64,000 bases of DNA from Syntrophales bacterium (GTDB lineage: Bacteria; Desulfobacterota; Syntrophia; Syntrophales; PHBD01), in assembly GCA_035363115.1 (NCBI GenBank), contig DAOSEM010000003.1, forward strand, positions 1 to 64,000, in the 5' to 3' direction. Shown here piece by piece: positions 1 through 8,100 of this stretch (position 1 is its first letter; each line of letters begins with the position of its first letter). A program made the translations under genes and the position numbers. The notes beneath the pieces were generated by a model. It did not search any database and had not been told where the DNA came from. It saw only the letters and a list, made by a program, of their open reading frames with translations.

Positions 1-8
1 GTTCCTCG

Positions 9-44
9 AAAAAAGCCCCGATGGGTCCCAGCCCTCGGGGCTTT
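9..44 (-). terminator. Rho-independent terminator of the hydrolase gene
   Basis: Read on the minus strand, a 10-bp stem (plus-strand arms 12-21 and 35-44) is followed by six T (plus-strand A at 9-14). It lies just downstream of the hydrolase stop at 68. Confidence 0.8.
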
Positions 45-67
45 CGAGTCTCCGGGGCAAAGAATTA

Positions 68-904
68 TTACCGTTCCGACCGCGCTGAAACCCCCTTTAA
101 TATCCGGTCCAGTTCCCGATGATATTGCGGGTAACGGTCCAGATCGTTGTGCCCGCCGCCGGGAACGGCGATCAGGATGTGCCTGCCTGCGGCGAGGGCG
201 ACCAGGCGCTCGCTCATGGGAAATGGAATGATATCGTCGGCCGTTCCGTGAAACAGAAACACCGGGCAGGAAATGGACCGGATCCACTTCTCTGTCGGGA
301 GCGTATATTTTAGAAAGGAGCGGATCATAAGCCGGGGAAGGAAGGGGTAATGATAGGCTCCCAAGTCTACCAGGCTGGTATAGGGCGACTCGAGGATGAG
401 CGTCCGCGGTTTCCGCTGCGTTGCCACCCAAGCGGCCGGGCCGGTGCCGATGGATCGGCCGTACAGGACGATGGCCTGTTCGGGGTATTCGTTTCGCACG
501 TGGTCGTATATCCGGAGGGTATCCTCCAGGAGATCTTGTTCTCCGTCGAGGCGACCCTCGCTCTTGCCGAAACCCCGGTAGTCGGGTATCACGAGGTCGT
601 ATCCCCGACGGGTGAATTCGGGGGCGATCTCCCCCCAGGTGCGAAGGCTGCCCGCATTGCCGTGAAAGTAGAGGACCACGCCCCGGGGTGCGGGAGTCCT
701 GAAATGCAGGGCGTGCAGCTCGATTCCCCCGGCTTGCAGTCGGACTTCGCGAAATGGCTCTGAAAAGGAGAACCGGAAGTCTTTCGGCAGAGTTTCCGGA
801 TAGAAAATCAGGGATTCCTGGCTGCAGCCCGTCAGCAGCAAGGCGGCCATGAAGATGAGGAGCCCCGGCAGGAGCCGATGATTCCGTGAAAAACACTGCA
901 ACAT
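68..904 (-). CDS. alpha/beta hydrolase lipoprotein (BEM46-like serine hydrolase)
   Basis: This is a predicted lipid-anchored serine hydrolase of 278 residues. The N-terminus has a hydrophobic segment ending in the lipobox LLTGC, with Cys27 as the acylated residue, so it should sit in a membrane facing the periplasm. The fold motifs are an HGNAG oxyanion-hole motif near residue 81, the nucleophile elbow GRSIG with Ser151, an acidic residue in HGTAD (Asp223) and His252 in GGGHND. This order is typical of the BEM46/ABHD13-like group, whose bacterial substrates are mostly unknown. The start at 904 is chosen because a GGGAG site lies about 8 bases upstream and the lipoprotein signal begins there; the frame stays open upstream to 1081 but that part has no signal. 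It is monocistronic and ends in a clear terminator. Confidence 0.85.
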   Translation of the reverse strand: MLQCFSRNHRLLPGLLIFMAALLLTGCSQESLIFYPETLPKDFRFSFSEPFREVRLQAGGIELHALHFRTPAPRGVVLYFHGNAGSLRTWGEIAPEFTRRGYDLVIPDYRGFGKSEGRLDGEQDLLEDTLRIYDHVRNEYPEQAIVLYGRSIGTGPAAWVATQRKPRTLILESPYTSLVDLGAYHYPFLPRLMIRSFLKYTLPTEKWIRSISCPVFLFHGTADDIIPFPMSERLVALAAGRHILIAVPGGGHNDLDRYPQYHRELDRILKGVSARSER

Positions 905-1200
905 CAGAATGTCTCCCGGTTCAGGAATTTCTCTATCATGGGGCGCTGGACATTGCCCAGTGATGAATGAATCCGCGACGGATGCTTCCCCGGATTGAGC
1001 CGTACCTGCGGCCGACGGGATGCATGCCCCGGATGCTCCGGTGCCGCCGGAACCTCGCTTCCCCGCTTGGAGTGCAATCACCGGGAACCTTTTGCGGCCA
1101 ACGGATGATCATGGTAACCTGAAATGCATGCCGGACACGGGATATCCCGGTGGAGTGACGCTGAGGATAGAAATCGGTCATTCGCAAGGGAGGGAATGGG

Positions 1201-1869
1201 ATGACGGACAAGGTGATCCTTTCCTGGAGCGGCGGGAAGGATTGCGCGCTGGCGCTCCGGGAACTGGCGGTGGGCGGCCGGTTCAGGACAGAGGCACTGC
1301 TGACGACCTTCGTCGCGGAAACGGACCGGGTGGTGATGCACGGGATTCCACGGCTCCTGGTGGAGGATCAGGCCCGGCTGATCGGACTTCCCCTGGAAGC
1401 GGTGTTTCTGGAGGAGAAAGCCGGGAACGACTCCTATGACCGGGCGATGGCGGCCGTTCTTGAAAAATACCGCCGGCGCGGCCTCTCCGGGATCGCCTTC
1501 GGTGACCTTTTCCTGGAAGATGTTCGCCGTTACCGGGAATCAAGGCTCACCGGCTCCGGGATGGTCCCCCTGTTTCCCCTCTGGGGAAAGGATACGAAAG
1601 TCCTGGCGGAACGGTTTGTCGAGGATGGCTGGCGGGCCATTGTTACCTGCGTGGACACGGATGCCCTGGACGGATCTTTCGCCGGCCGTCTCCTTGACCG
1701 TGAGTTTCTCTCCGACCTTCCGCCGGGTGTCGATCCTGCCGGGGAGAACGGCGAGTTCCACACCTTTGTTTTCGATGGCCCCATTTTTCGGGAACCCGTT
1801 TCCTTCCGGCCGGGTAGCATTTCCCTTCGGGATGGCCGCTTCCGGGATCTGGAACTGCTGCGGCCCTGA
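1201..1869 (+). CDS. PP-loop ATPase, diphthine-ammonia-ligase-like (DUF71/DPH6 family)
   Basis: The 222-residue protein opens with the PP-loop motif SGGKDCALAL (residues 10-19), the ATP-pyrophosphatase signature of the adenine nucleotide alpha-hydrolase superfamily. The later GDLFLEDVRRYRE segment also matches the DUF71 family. Eukaryotic and archaeal DPH6 amidates diphthine on elongation factor 2, but bacteria do not make diphthamide, so the bacterial substrate is not known. A strong AAGGGAGG site precedes the ATG. It stands alone, divergent from the hydrolase. The family assignment is secure; the reaction is not. Confidence 0.85.
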   Translation: MTDKVILSWSGGKDCALALRELAVGGRFRTEALLTTFVAETDRVVMHGIPRLLVEDQARLIGLPLEAVFLEEKAGNDSYDRAMAAVLEKYRRRGLSGIAFGDLFLEDVRRYRESRLTGSGMVPLFPLWGKDTKVLAERFVEDGWRAIVTCVDTDALDGSFAGRLLDREFLSDLPPGVDPAGENGEFHTFVFDGPIFREPVSFRPGSISLRDGRFRDLELLRP

Positions 1870-1971
1870 GCGGATCCCGATTCAAAAAACCGGTGCGGGA
1901 TCGCAAAGAGGATCCTGTAAGGAATGGAACACGCGGGGGGCTGCCGGGGGGGGAACGGGACGGATGGCTCC

Positions 1972-1987
1972 TGGCACGACTCCTGTT
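1972..1987 (+). promoter_or_regulatory. possible sigma-54-type promoter (weak)
   Basis: TGGCACG at 1972-1978 is a perfect -24 element. The -12 element at the correct distance reads CTGTT, with GT where GC is expected. It would lie about 120 bases ahead of the small membrane protein at 2107. The imperfect -12 keeps confidence low. Confidence 0.25.
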
Positions 1988-2106
1988 TGTCTCACGCGGA
2001 TGGATGTGCTAAGAGATTCCCAGCGTTTTTCTTACCGGGGCCACACATATTTCCGCATCCTTCTCCGGGAAGGCTCCGCGACGAAAGAACCGTTCTGGGA
2101 GCGTTT

Positions 2107-2289
2107 ATGCTTGAGAAAATAACAGGTTATGCTGATACTGTGAATGCGTTCTTTGCTCAGTACTCCGAACGGTTTGCGGTCTGGTACGGGGGGTTGAGCG
2201 AGATGGGTCAGGTGGGAGTTCTGGTCGGCGGGGCGATCGGCGTCATGATTCTCATCGCCCTGTTCGCCATTTCCCGGCTTACCCGCTGA
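2107..2289 (+). CDS. small single-pass membrane protein, unknown function
   Basis: A 60-residue protein with a soluble, slightly amphipathic N-terminal half and one strongly hydrophobic segment at about residues 37-56, ending in SRLTR. The ATG at 2107 has a GGGAG site 6 bases upstream. The same frame is open further upstream, but that part lacks normal composition and a binding site. I do not recognise a family. It converges on the Trm112-like gene with only 21 bases between the stops. The open frame, ribosome-binding site and membrane segment make it likely to be real. Confidence 0.6.
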   Translation: MLEKITGYADTVNAFFAQYSERFAVWYGGLSEMGQVGVLVGGAIGVMILIALFAISRLTR

Positions 2290-2310
2290 TTTCCCGCCTG
2301 CGGACAATCA

Positions 2311-2481
2311 TCATGGAAGAGGCTTTGCCTCGTCGATCAGCATGATGGGGATCCCGTTGCGGATCTCGTAAAGCAGTCTGCATGCATCGCAGATCAGCCC
2401 ATCTCCGGTCTCGTTGAGCCGGATGTCCCCCTTGCATCGGGGGCAGGCCAGTATTTCCAATAGTTCCTTGCTGATGGTCAT
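2311..2481 (-). CDS. Trm112/YcaR-family zinc-ribbon protein
   Basis: A 56-residue protein that begins MTISKELLEILACPRCKGD and carries a second CDAC pair at residues 31-34. The CPxC...CxxC arrangement, followed by a YEIRNGIPIML segment, is the hallmark of the Trm112/YcaR family (YcaR of E. coli lies between lpxK and kdsB). Eukaryotic Trm112 activates methyltransferases; the bacterial role is unclear. Its ATG overlaps the stop of the PagL-like gene by 4 bases, making it the last gene of the long lipid A/outer-membrane chain. The family's usual length is about 60 residues. Confidence 0.85.
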   Translation of the reverse strand: MTISKELLEILACPRCKGDIRLNETGDGLICDACRLLYEIRNGIPIMLIDEAKPLP

Positions 2482-3368
2482 TCATTCCTCTCTTTCTCTT
2501 CCGGTGCACCCAGGAAAACCGTGTACCCGATGACCAGGAAATGGTTGTTGATGCCGGTGTTCGGAGTCCTTGTGCCCCCGTTGGAAAGGTGCCGGATCCG
2601 ATAGCCGATGTTCAGCGCCGAGTTCCTGCTGAAGGGGACATAGAAACCGCCTCCCGCCTCGCTGTCCATTACAAAACCCCTTGCCTGCTGCTCCGTGCGA
2701 ACGGATATGAAGTGTGGGCCGCTGGAAACCGCCGCGTAGAAAAACAGGTTTCTCAGGAGGGGATAGACGTATTGGATCCCGATACCCAGTCCCAGCTCGT
2801 AATCCCCGGCGGGCTCGTGGACCGGTGTAAAGCGCGGCTCGGCGAAAACCGTGAACCGCCCCCGGTGTGTTCCGGGGATGCCGAGGAAACGGTTGATGTC
2901 GAGGCCGAAGTGGGCCGCCATGAGGATCGGCTCGTAGCTTCCCTCCGGAATCTTCCCGAAACCGAATCCTCCCAGCATGCCCGCCTCGGAAAGCCGGACG
3001 GGATAATCGATGCGATTCAGGCTGGTTTCCGGAAGCGGAGGCGTTATCATGCCCGACGATGGTTCCGCATTCCGTTGTGGTTCCGTTTCCGGGGCCGCCG
3101 GCTTCGATTTCGCGGGAGGGCTGCCCGGAACGAGCGTCTGATCCGGGTGAAACCCCGTTTCTCCGACACTGACCCACTGGCCGGGGCGGACGCGCACCCC
3201 CTCGATCCGGATCCGTCCCGTTGCCGCCGGAACGGAGGAGGAGATCCCGCCGGTCTCCCGGCCGGACGGGTCGGCGGATGCGCCGTCCGCTCCGCAGACG
3301 ATGCCCATCAGCAACAGGATGGCCAGGAGGTATTGGAACCGGGCATGCCGGCATCGCCTTGTTCTCAT
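2478..3368 (-). CDS. PagL-like lipid A 3-O-deacylase / acyloxyacyl hydrolase family outer-membrane protein
   Basis: A 296-residue exported protein. Residues 1-32 form a signal peptide, residues 35-120 are a Pro/Glu-rich linker-like stretch, and residues 125-286 make a small beta-barrel ending in GYTVFL. PagL removes the 3-O acyl chain of lipid A at the outer membrane. The family motif appears as RHLSNGG (His260, Ser262), followed by TPNTGIN with Asn270 at the oxyanion-hole position. The residue 12 after the serine, a catalytic Glu in the characterised PagL, is Asn274 here. The ~90-residue N-terminal extension is unusual for PagL. Both ends overlap neighbouring genes by 4 bases, so it is translationally coupled to core-heptose genes. 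The fold is convincing; activity is uncertain. Confidence 0.75.
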   Translation of the reverse strand: MRTRRCRHARFQYLLAILLLMGIVCGADGASADPSGRETGGISSSVPAATGRIRIEGVRVRPGQWVSVGETGFHPDQTLVPGSPPAKSKPAAPETEPQRNAEPSSGMITPPLPETSLNRIDYPVRLSEAGMLGGFGFGKIPEGSYEPILMAAHFGLDINRFLGIPGTHRGRFTVFAEPRFTPVHEPAGDYELGLGIGIQYVYPLLRNLFFYAAVSSGPHFISVRTEQQARGFVMDSEAGGGFYVPFSRNSALNIGYRIRHLSNGGTRTPNTGINNHFLVIGYTVFLGAPEEKERNE

Positions 3369-4414
3369 CGAACTTCCCCCGGGCCGGCATATTTCCGGAC
3401 GGCTTCCAGGACCATGTCCACGGAGATCTCCTTCATGCAGCGGCGGGTGTTGCAGGTCTTCTGGAAGCAGGGACTGCAGGGCAGCTCCGACCGGATCACC
3501 GTGTGGATCCTCCCATAGGGCCCCGTCCGGGCCGGTTCGGAGGCTCCGAAGAGGGCCACCACGGGCGTCCCCACCGCCGCGGCAATGTGCATGGGACCCG
3601 AATCGGGCGTCACCACGACGGCGGCCCGGCGATACAGGTGAGCCAGTTCCTTCAGGGTTGTCCTGTTCTCCAGGTTCAGTGCCCTTGTTTCCATCGCTGC
3701 CGCAATGCGGCCGATCCGTCCCCCGGTTTCGTGCCCCGTGATCACCACCGGCCGGTCCAGCTCCACCCGGACTCGATCCCCCAGATCTGCAAACCGGTCA
3801 TCCTCCCACAACCGGGTCTCTCCGGCGTAGGACATCGGGCTCAGGACTACAAACGGGCGTTCCGGATCCACGCCGCTTTCCTTCAGCAGAGCGTCGGCCC
3901 GGTTCGCGCTGTCCACCGGGATATCCAGAAAAAATTCCGGTTCCGCCGTATCCGCTCCCAGGTGCCGGGCGAAGTCCAGGTAGCGGTCCACGGCGTGCTT
4001 GCCCATGTCCTCAGGGATTTTTTCACTGTAGAACAGGCCGCTCATCTCCTGCATGCTGTCGTAGCCGAGCTTTCGCTTCCCGCGGCTCGCGAACACGAGG
4101 ATGGCGCTCTTGAAGAGCCCCATGAAATCGATGATCACATCATAGGGCCGGTCCCTCAGGTCCCGAAGGAACCGGTGGATTTCCCCGAGGGTTTCGCCGA
4201 CGTTGCGGACGCTCCCGAGACGGCGGGCCCAGCGCTTTCTTCCCGAGACGAGGATCCTGTCTATCTGGGGATTTCCCTGAATGATGTCAAGAGATTCTTC
4301 CTCCACAACCCAGGTGATGTGGGCCTCGGGGTACCGCTTTCTCAGGGCCGCAAGCGAGGGAAGCGTGTGGACCACGTCTCCGATGGAGCTGAGCTTGACC
4401 AGAAGGATGTTCAT
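3365..4414 (-). CDS. waaC: glycosyltransferase family 9, heptosyltransferase I-like
   Basis: A 349-residue GT9 enzyme expected to transfer L-glycero-D-manno-heptose from ADP-heptose to the Kdo-lipid A acceptor on the cytoplasmic face of the inner membrane. The N-terminus (MNILLVKLSSIGDVVHTLPS) is the family signature. The C-terminal half has PDSGPMHIAAAVGTPVVALFG, the nucleotide-sugar-binding segment, and a C-terminal Cys-rich stretch (CSPCFQKTC...RCM) also present in its paralogue at 4974-6074. Start and stop both overlap the adjoining genes by 4 bases. The assignment to heptosyltransferase I rather than another GT9 member comes from the N-terminal resemblance and the neighbours and is moderately sure. 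Confidence 0.82.
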   Translation of the reverse strand: MNILLVKLSSIGDVVHTLPSLAALRKRYPEAHITWVVEEESLDIIQGNPQIDRILVSGRKRWARRLGSVRNVGETLGEIHRFLRDLRDRPYDVIIDFMGLFKSAILVFASRGKRKLGYDSMQEMSGLFYSEKIPEDMGKHAVDRYLDFARHLGADTAEPEFFLDIPVDSANRADALLKESGVDPERPFVVLSPMSYAGETRLWEDDRFADLGDRVRVELDRPVVITGHETGGRIGRIAAAMETRALNLENRTTLKELAHLYRRAAVVVTPDSGPMHIAAAVGTPVVALFGASEPARTGPYGRIHTVIRSELPCSPCFQKTCNTRRCMKEISVDMVLEAVRKYAGPGEVR

Positions 4415-4977
4415 GGCCGGCCGACCTCGCCGAGGATCCAGCGGGCGGCATCCATCAGATCCTCTCCTATGTAGGCCGCTTCCGGCGGTGCCGTCACGTC
4501 CCGCCCATAACCCGTCCGGACCAGGATTCCCCTTGCGCCCGCCCGGGTTCCCGCTTCCACGTCCTTGGGCATGTCCCCGACCATGAAGGAGTCCTCCAGG
4601 GCGATTCCCATCTCGGCAGCGGCCCGAAGAAGCAGTCCCGGCCTGGGTTTCCGGCAGGCACAGTCCATGCGGTAGGCCCCCAGGCCCTCCGTCGGGTGGT
4701 GCGGACAGAAGTAAAAGGCGTCGATAAGGGCTCTCTGTCCGCGAAGAAGATCCAGAAGATGCCGGTGGGTTTCCTCCACGAAGGCCTCGTCGAAGAATCC
4801 CCGGGCGATGCCCGACTGGTTTGTCACGACGACGACCTTCATCCCCGCCCGGTTGAGCATTCCGATTGCCTCGGCTGCTCCGGGAAGGATCCGGAGTTTC
4901 TCGATGCGGTCCAGGTACCCCACCTCTTCGTTGATCGTTCCGTCCCGGTCGAGAAAGACCGCCCGCTGTCCCCTCAT
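4411..4977 (-). CDS. gmhB: D-glycero-beta-D-manno-heptose 1,7-bisphosphate 7-phosphatase
   Basis: A HAD-superfamily phosphatase of 188 residues that makes heptose 1-phosphate on the route to ADP-heptose. Motif I is FLDRDGT (residues 8-14), motif II is VVTNQSGIARG (residues 50-60), and the zinc-binding loop reads CPHHP...CACRKPRPG (residues 91-114), which marks the GmhB subgroup of histidinol-phosphatase-like HADs. Motif IV is MVGDMPKDVEAG. The ATG at 4977 overlaps the stop of the preceding heptosyltransferase gene and its own stop overlaps the next, so supply and use of heptose are coupled. Length fits E. coli GmhB (191 residues). Confidence 0.95.
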   Translation of the reverse strand: MRGQRAVFLDRDGTINEEVGYLDRIEKLRILPGAAEAIGMLNRAGMKVVVVTNQSGIARGFFDEAFVEETHRHLLDLLRGQRALIDAFYFCPHHPTEGLGAYRMDCACRKPRPGLLLRAAAEMGIALEDSFMVGDMPKDVEAGTRAGARGILVRTGYGRDVTAPPEAAYIGEDLMDAARWILGEVGRP

Positions 4978-6074
4978 CGCCGGCCTCCCTCGAAAAGCGA
5001 TCGTGCCTCGTTCCAGACGTCTTCGGCGGAGATGGCCTCCATGCAGCGGAAATCCTGCGGGCAGGTCTCCTTCAGGCAGGGGCTGCAGTCCATGGGCTTG
5101 CGGACAATGGAGAACCGGGGGCCCATGGGGCCCGTCGTCACGGGGTTCGTGGAGCCGAAGACGGCGACCGTCGGGACGCCCATGGCCGCGGCCACATGCA
5201 TCAGGCCCGAGTCGTTGGAGACGAAGACGCGGCATCGGGAAATGAGGGCCAGGGCCTCCCGGAGGGAGGTACCCCCCGCGAGGTTGACAAACCGCGCCTT
5301 CGCGGCCGCCTGGACCGCCCCGGCGCTCTCCCGGTCCCCGGAACTGCCGAAGACGAGGACCCGTGCTCCGAATTCCGCCGCCAGACGATCGGCCACGGCG
5401 GCGAAGCGATCCGGAAACCAGCGCTTGGCCGGCCCATAGGCCGCCCCGGGCGCGATGCCTGCCAGGGGGGCTTCGGGATCGCACCCCCGCTCCACGAGGA
5501 CCTTCTCCGCAAGGTCCCGGTACTCCGCAGGCGGCACCAGGAGGGGAGGCGGCGGGTCCGGTGGCGGAAGGCCCAGGGCCCGGACCATTTCCAGGTAGTA
5601 CCGGCTCTGGTGCACCCGGAGGATCTCCCGGGACCGCCGCACGGAAGAAGTCAGGAGCAGCCCCCGGGCGTCCGTGTTGTAACCGGCCCGCACGGGAATT
5701 CCAGCCAGCAGGGTCACGATGGCCGCTTCGATGGCATTCTGCAGGAGGATGGCCCCGTCAAATGCCATGCCGCTCAGGTCCCGGGCGAGGCGCAACCGAC
5801 CGGACACCCCGGCGTGGATCCCCGGTTCCCGGAAGGTGAGAACCTCATCGGCATGGGGGCAGATCCGGTAGACCTCTCCCACCCAGGGTTTCGCCAGGAC
5901 GGTGATGTGCGCTTCCGGCATGCCTGCACGGATGGCCGCCATGGCCGGGAGGGTGAGGATGGCGTCGCCGATCCAGTTGGTCCCGCGAACCAGGAGGCGC
6001 CGGATCTCCCGGGCCGGAAAAGGCCGGCGGTGAACGACCGGAAGCGGAGACTGGAAAACGGTCTGGTCTGTCAT
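4974..6074 (-). CDS. waaF: glycosyltransferase family 9, heptosyltransferase II-like
   Basis: A 366-residue GT9 enzyme predicted to add the second heptose of the inner core. The fold signatures are LLVRGTNWIGDAILTLP near residue 27, FGSSGDRE in the middle and SNDSGLMHVAAAMGVPTVAVFG in the C-terminal domain. TNWIGD is the WaaF-type N-terminal motif and separates it from the WaaC-like paralogue downstream. It shares the C-terminal CSPCLKETCPQ...RCME cysteine cluster with that paralogue. The start at 6074 gives a 4-base overlap with the upstream acyltransferase; the longer open frame upstream is only the antisense-like extension inside that gene. Confidence 0.88.
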   Translation of the reverse strand: MTDQTVFQSPLPVVHRRPFPAREIRRLLVRGTNWIGDAILTLPAMAAIRAGMPEAHITVLAKPWVGEVYRICPHADEVLTFREPGIHAGVSGRLRLARDLSGMAFDGAILLQNAIEAAIVTLLAGIPVRAGYNTDARGLLLTSSVRRSREILRVHQSRYYLEMVRALGLPPPDPPPPLLVPPAEYRDLAEKVLVERGCDPEAPLAGIAPGAAYGPAKRWFPDRFAAVADRLAAEFGARVLVFGSSGDRESAGAVQAAAKARFVNLAGGTSLREALALISRCRVFVSNDSGLMHVAAAMGVPTVAVFGSTNPVTTGPMGPRFSIVRKPMDCSPCLKETCPQDFRCMEAISAEDVWNEARSLFEGGRR

Positions 6075-6958
6075 GTCCGCCTCGGCGCCTGCCAGGGTTT
6101 CGTCTTCCAGCGCTGGTGGACCCAGAACCACTGGTCCGGGTACTTCCGGACCGTGTCTTCGATGATGCTCGTGAAGCGCTGGGTGTTTTCGAGCACGTCC
6201 TCCTTTCGGTTTCCCGTCCGGGCCAGGGGGACCTCTTCGCCGAGAACGAACCGGTATTTCCCGTTTTCGAGGCGGGCCATGTATCCCGGAAGGACGGGAG
6301 CCTCCGTGTGGAGGGCCAGCAGGGCAAGGCCGTCGGACGTACAGGCGGTGCGGCCGAAAAAGTCGACGAAGACTCCTTCCTGCCAGGCCACGTTCTGGTC
6401 CAGGAGAAGACCGATGATGCCGTTCTGCTTCAGGATCCGCAACATGGGCCGCATGGCCCGGTCCTTGTCCTGGAGGATGTTGCCCGTGCAGGAGCGGACC
6501 TTCGACACCAGGATTTCCAGGGTCGGGCTGTCCATGAGCCGGTAGATCACCATCATGGGCTTGATGACCAGAGCGGCGGTGACGGCCTCCAGCTCCCAGT
6601 TCCCGAAGTGGGCGCCGAAGAGAAGAAGCCCCCTGTTCTTTTCGAGAGCCCGGAAGGCATGTTCCACTCCCTCCAGTTCCACCCAATCCGCCAGGTTTTC
6701 ACGGCCGATCTTCGGAAGGTCGAAGAATTCCGCCGCCACGATCCCCATGTTGCGATAGACTCCCCGGGCAATCCGGCCCAGTTCGTCATCCGGTTTTTCC
6801 GGGAAGGCCATGCGGAGATTGTGCAGGGCGATCAGGCGATGCCGGGAGTCGGCTGCATAGGCGAGGAGGGCCAGCCGGACGAAGAAGGCCTTCCGGATCC
6901 CCAGCGGGATCTGCTGGAAAAAGTGCAACAGGTTATCCGCCCGGGATTCCGCGCTCAT
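6071..6958 (-). CDS. lpxL: lipid A biosynthesis late acyltransferase (LpxL/HtrB family)
   Basis: A 295-residue membrane-associated acyltransferase that adds a secondary acyl chain to lipid A, using acyl-ACP. The catalytic H-x4-E motif is HFGNWE (His117, Glu122), followed by the conserved LLDQN and FFGRTACT segments and a C-terminal WVHQRWKT. The N-terminal helix near residues 20-35 is the usual membrane anchor. The ATG at 6958 overlaps the stop of lpxK. The family does not reveal which chain is added, so LpxL rather than LpxM is a family-level name. Confidence 0.9.
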   Translation of the reverse strand: MSAESRADNLLHFFQQIPLGIRKAFFVRLALLAYAADSRHRLIALHNLRMAFPEKPDDELGRIARGVYRNMGIVAAEFFDLPKIGRENLADWVELEGVEHAFRALEKNRGLLLFGAHFGNWELEAVTAALVIKPMMVIYRLMDSPTLEILVSKVRSCTGNILQDKDRAMRPMLRILKQNGIIGLLLDQNVAWQEGVFVDFFGRTACTSDGLALLALHTEAPVLPGYMARLENGKYRFVLGEEVPLARTGNRKEDVLENTQRFTSIIEDTVRKYPDQWFWVHQRWKTKPWQAPRRT

Positions 6959-8088
6959 GTCCGTTCCTGTTCTTTCATGCAACGCCGCGATTCCAGGATC
7001 TCCAGGATGTCCCGGCCGAGAATGCCGTCGTCCGGCTCCATATGCAGGTCCACTTCGAGTACCAGGAGCCCGGGAAGAGAGTCTTCCATTCCGGCCAGCC
7101 GGGCGGCGTCTTTTTCGGTCGTGACGATTCCATCTGCCATGGCGGCGGACCGGCGGATCTCCTCCAGATCTTCCCGGCTGAACCGGTGGTGGTCCGGATA
7201 GGCCAGGAACGGCGCCACTTTGCACCCCAGCGTCTCCAGCGTATGCCGGAAGGCCTGCGGGGAGCCGATCCCGGCAAAGGCCGAGAATGTTTTTCCCGAC
7301 AGGGAATCGAGCGGCAGTGTCTCCCCGCCTGCGGCGCGCACCAGGCGGGACGGCCGGTGCAGGGCCCGGAGGGTCGGCCGCCCGCAACCGGGAAAGGCCT
7401 GTGGATTTTCTTCTCCATCGTCGTCCGTCGCGGGGCCCGTCCGGATCATCCAGCGTGCCCGCCGCAGGGATTCCAGGGGCTCGCGCAGGGGTCCCCGGGG
7501 CAGCAGGTGGCCGTTCCCGAAGGGTCTGCGGGCATGGACGACGAGAATGTCCACGTCCCGATGGAGGCGCCGGTGCTGGAAACCGTCATCGAGAAGCAGG
7601 ACATCCGCCCCGAAGCGGTCCACGGCCTCGCGCCCCGTCCGGTACCGCTCCGGCCCCGTCAATACCGGCACACCGCGGAGCCGGCGGGCCATCATGAACG
7701 GCTCGTCGCCGCAGACGGCCGGCTCGGAGAGCACATGCCTTCCGTCGGAGACGATCTCGACAGGTCCCCTGGGCCGGCCTCCGTATCCGCGGCTCAGGAT
7801 CGCCGGTTTGCTTCCATGCTCTTTCAGGAACTCCGCCAGGTGAATCACCAGGGGGGTCTTCCCGGTTCCGCCGACGGTCAGGTTCCCCACGCTGACCACC
7901 GGAACGGGCAAATGGCGTATCCCCAGGATTCCCCGGTCATACAGGGCGTTCCGAATCCGTATCCCGAATCCGTATCCCCCGGAGGCGACACCCAGGACCG
8001 GACCCATAAGGAGGCTCGGAGAGGCGTCTTCCCCATACCAGAGGGACTGGATCCGATCGTGAAGGTTCCTGGTCGGTTCGGTCTGCAT
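6955..8088 (-). CDS. lpxK: tetraacyldisaccharide 4'-kinase
   Basis: LpxK phosphorylates the 4' position of the lipid A disaccharide at the cytoplasmic face of the inner membrane. The 377-residue protein has the Walker A motif GNLTVGGTGKTP (69-80), the LSRGYGG motif and LLLDDGFQHRRLHRDVDI, all LpxK hallmarks. An N-terminal hydrophobic stretch (about residues 26-44) is the expected membrane anchor. It starts 12 bases after msbA and overlaps lpxL by 4 bases, so flippase, kinase and acyltransferase form a block. Confidence 0.96.
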   Translation of the reverse strand: MQTEPTRNLHDRIQSLWYGEDASPSLLMGPVLGVASGGYGFGIRIRNALYDRGILGIRHLPVPVVSVGNLTVGGTGKTPLVIHLAEFLKEHGSKPAILSRGYGGRPRGPVEIVSDGRHVLSEPAVCGDEPFMMARRLRGVPVLTGPERYRTGREAVDRFGADVLLLDDGFQHRRLHRDVDILVVHARRPFGNGHLLPRGPLREPLESLRRARWMIRTGPATDDDGEENPQAFPGCGRPTLRALHRPSRLVRAAGGETLPLDSLSGKTFSAFAGIGSPQAFRHTLETLGCKVAPFLAYPDHHRFSREDLEEIRRSAAMADGIVTTEKDAARLAGMEDSLPGLLVLEVDLHMEPDDGILGRDILEILESRRCMKEQERT

Positions 8089-8100
8089 CTCGCGGAATCG

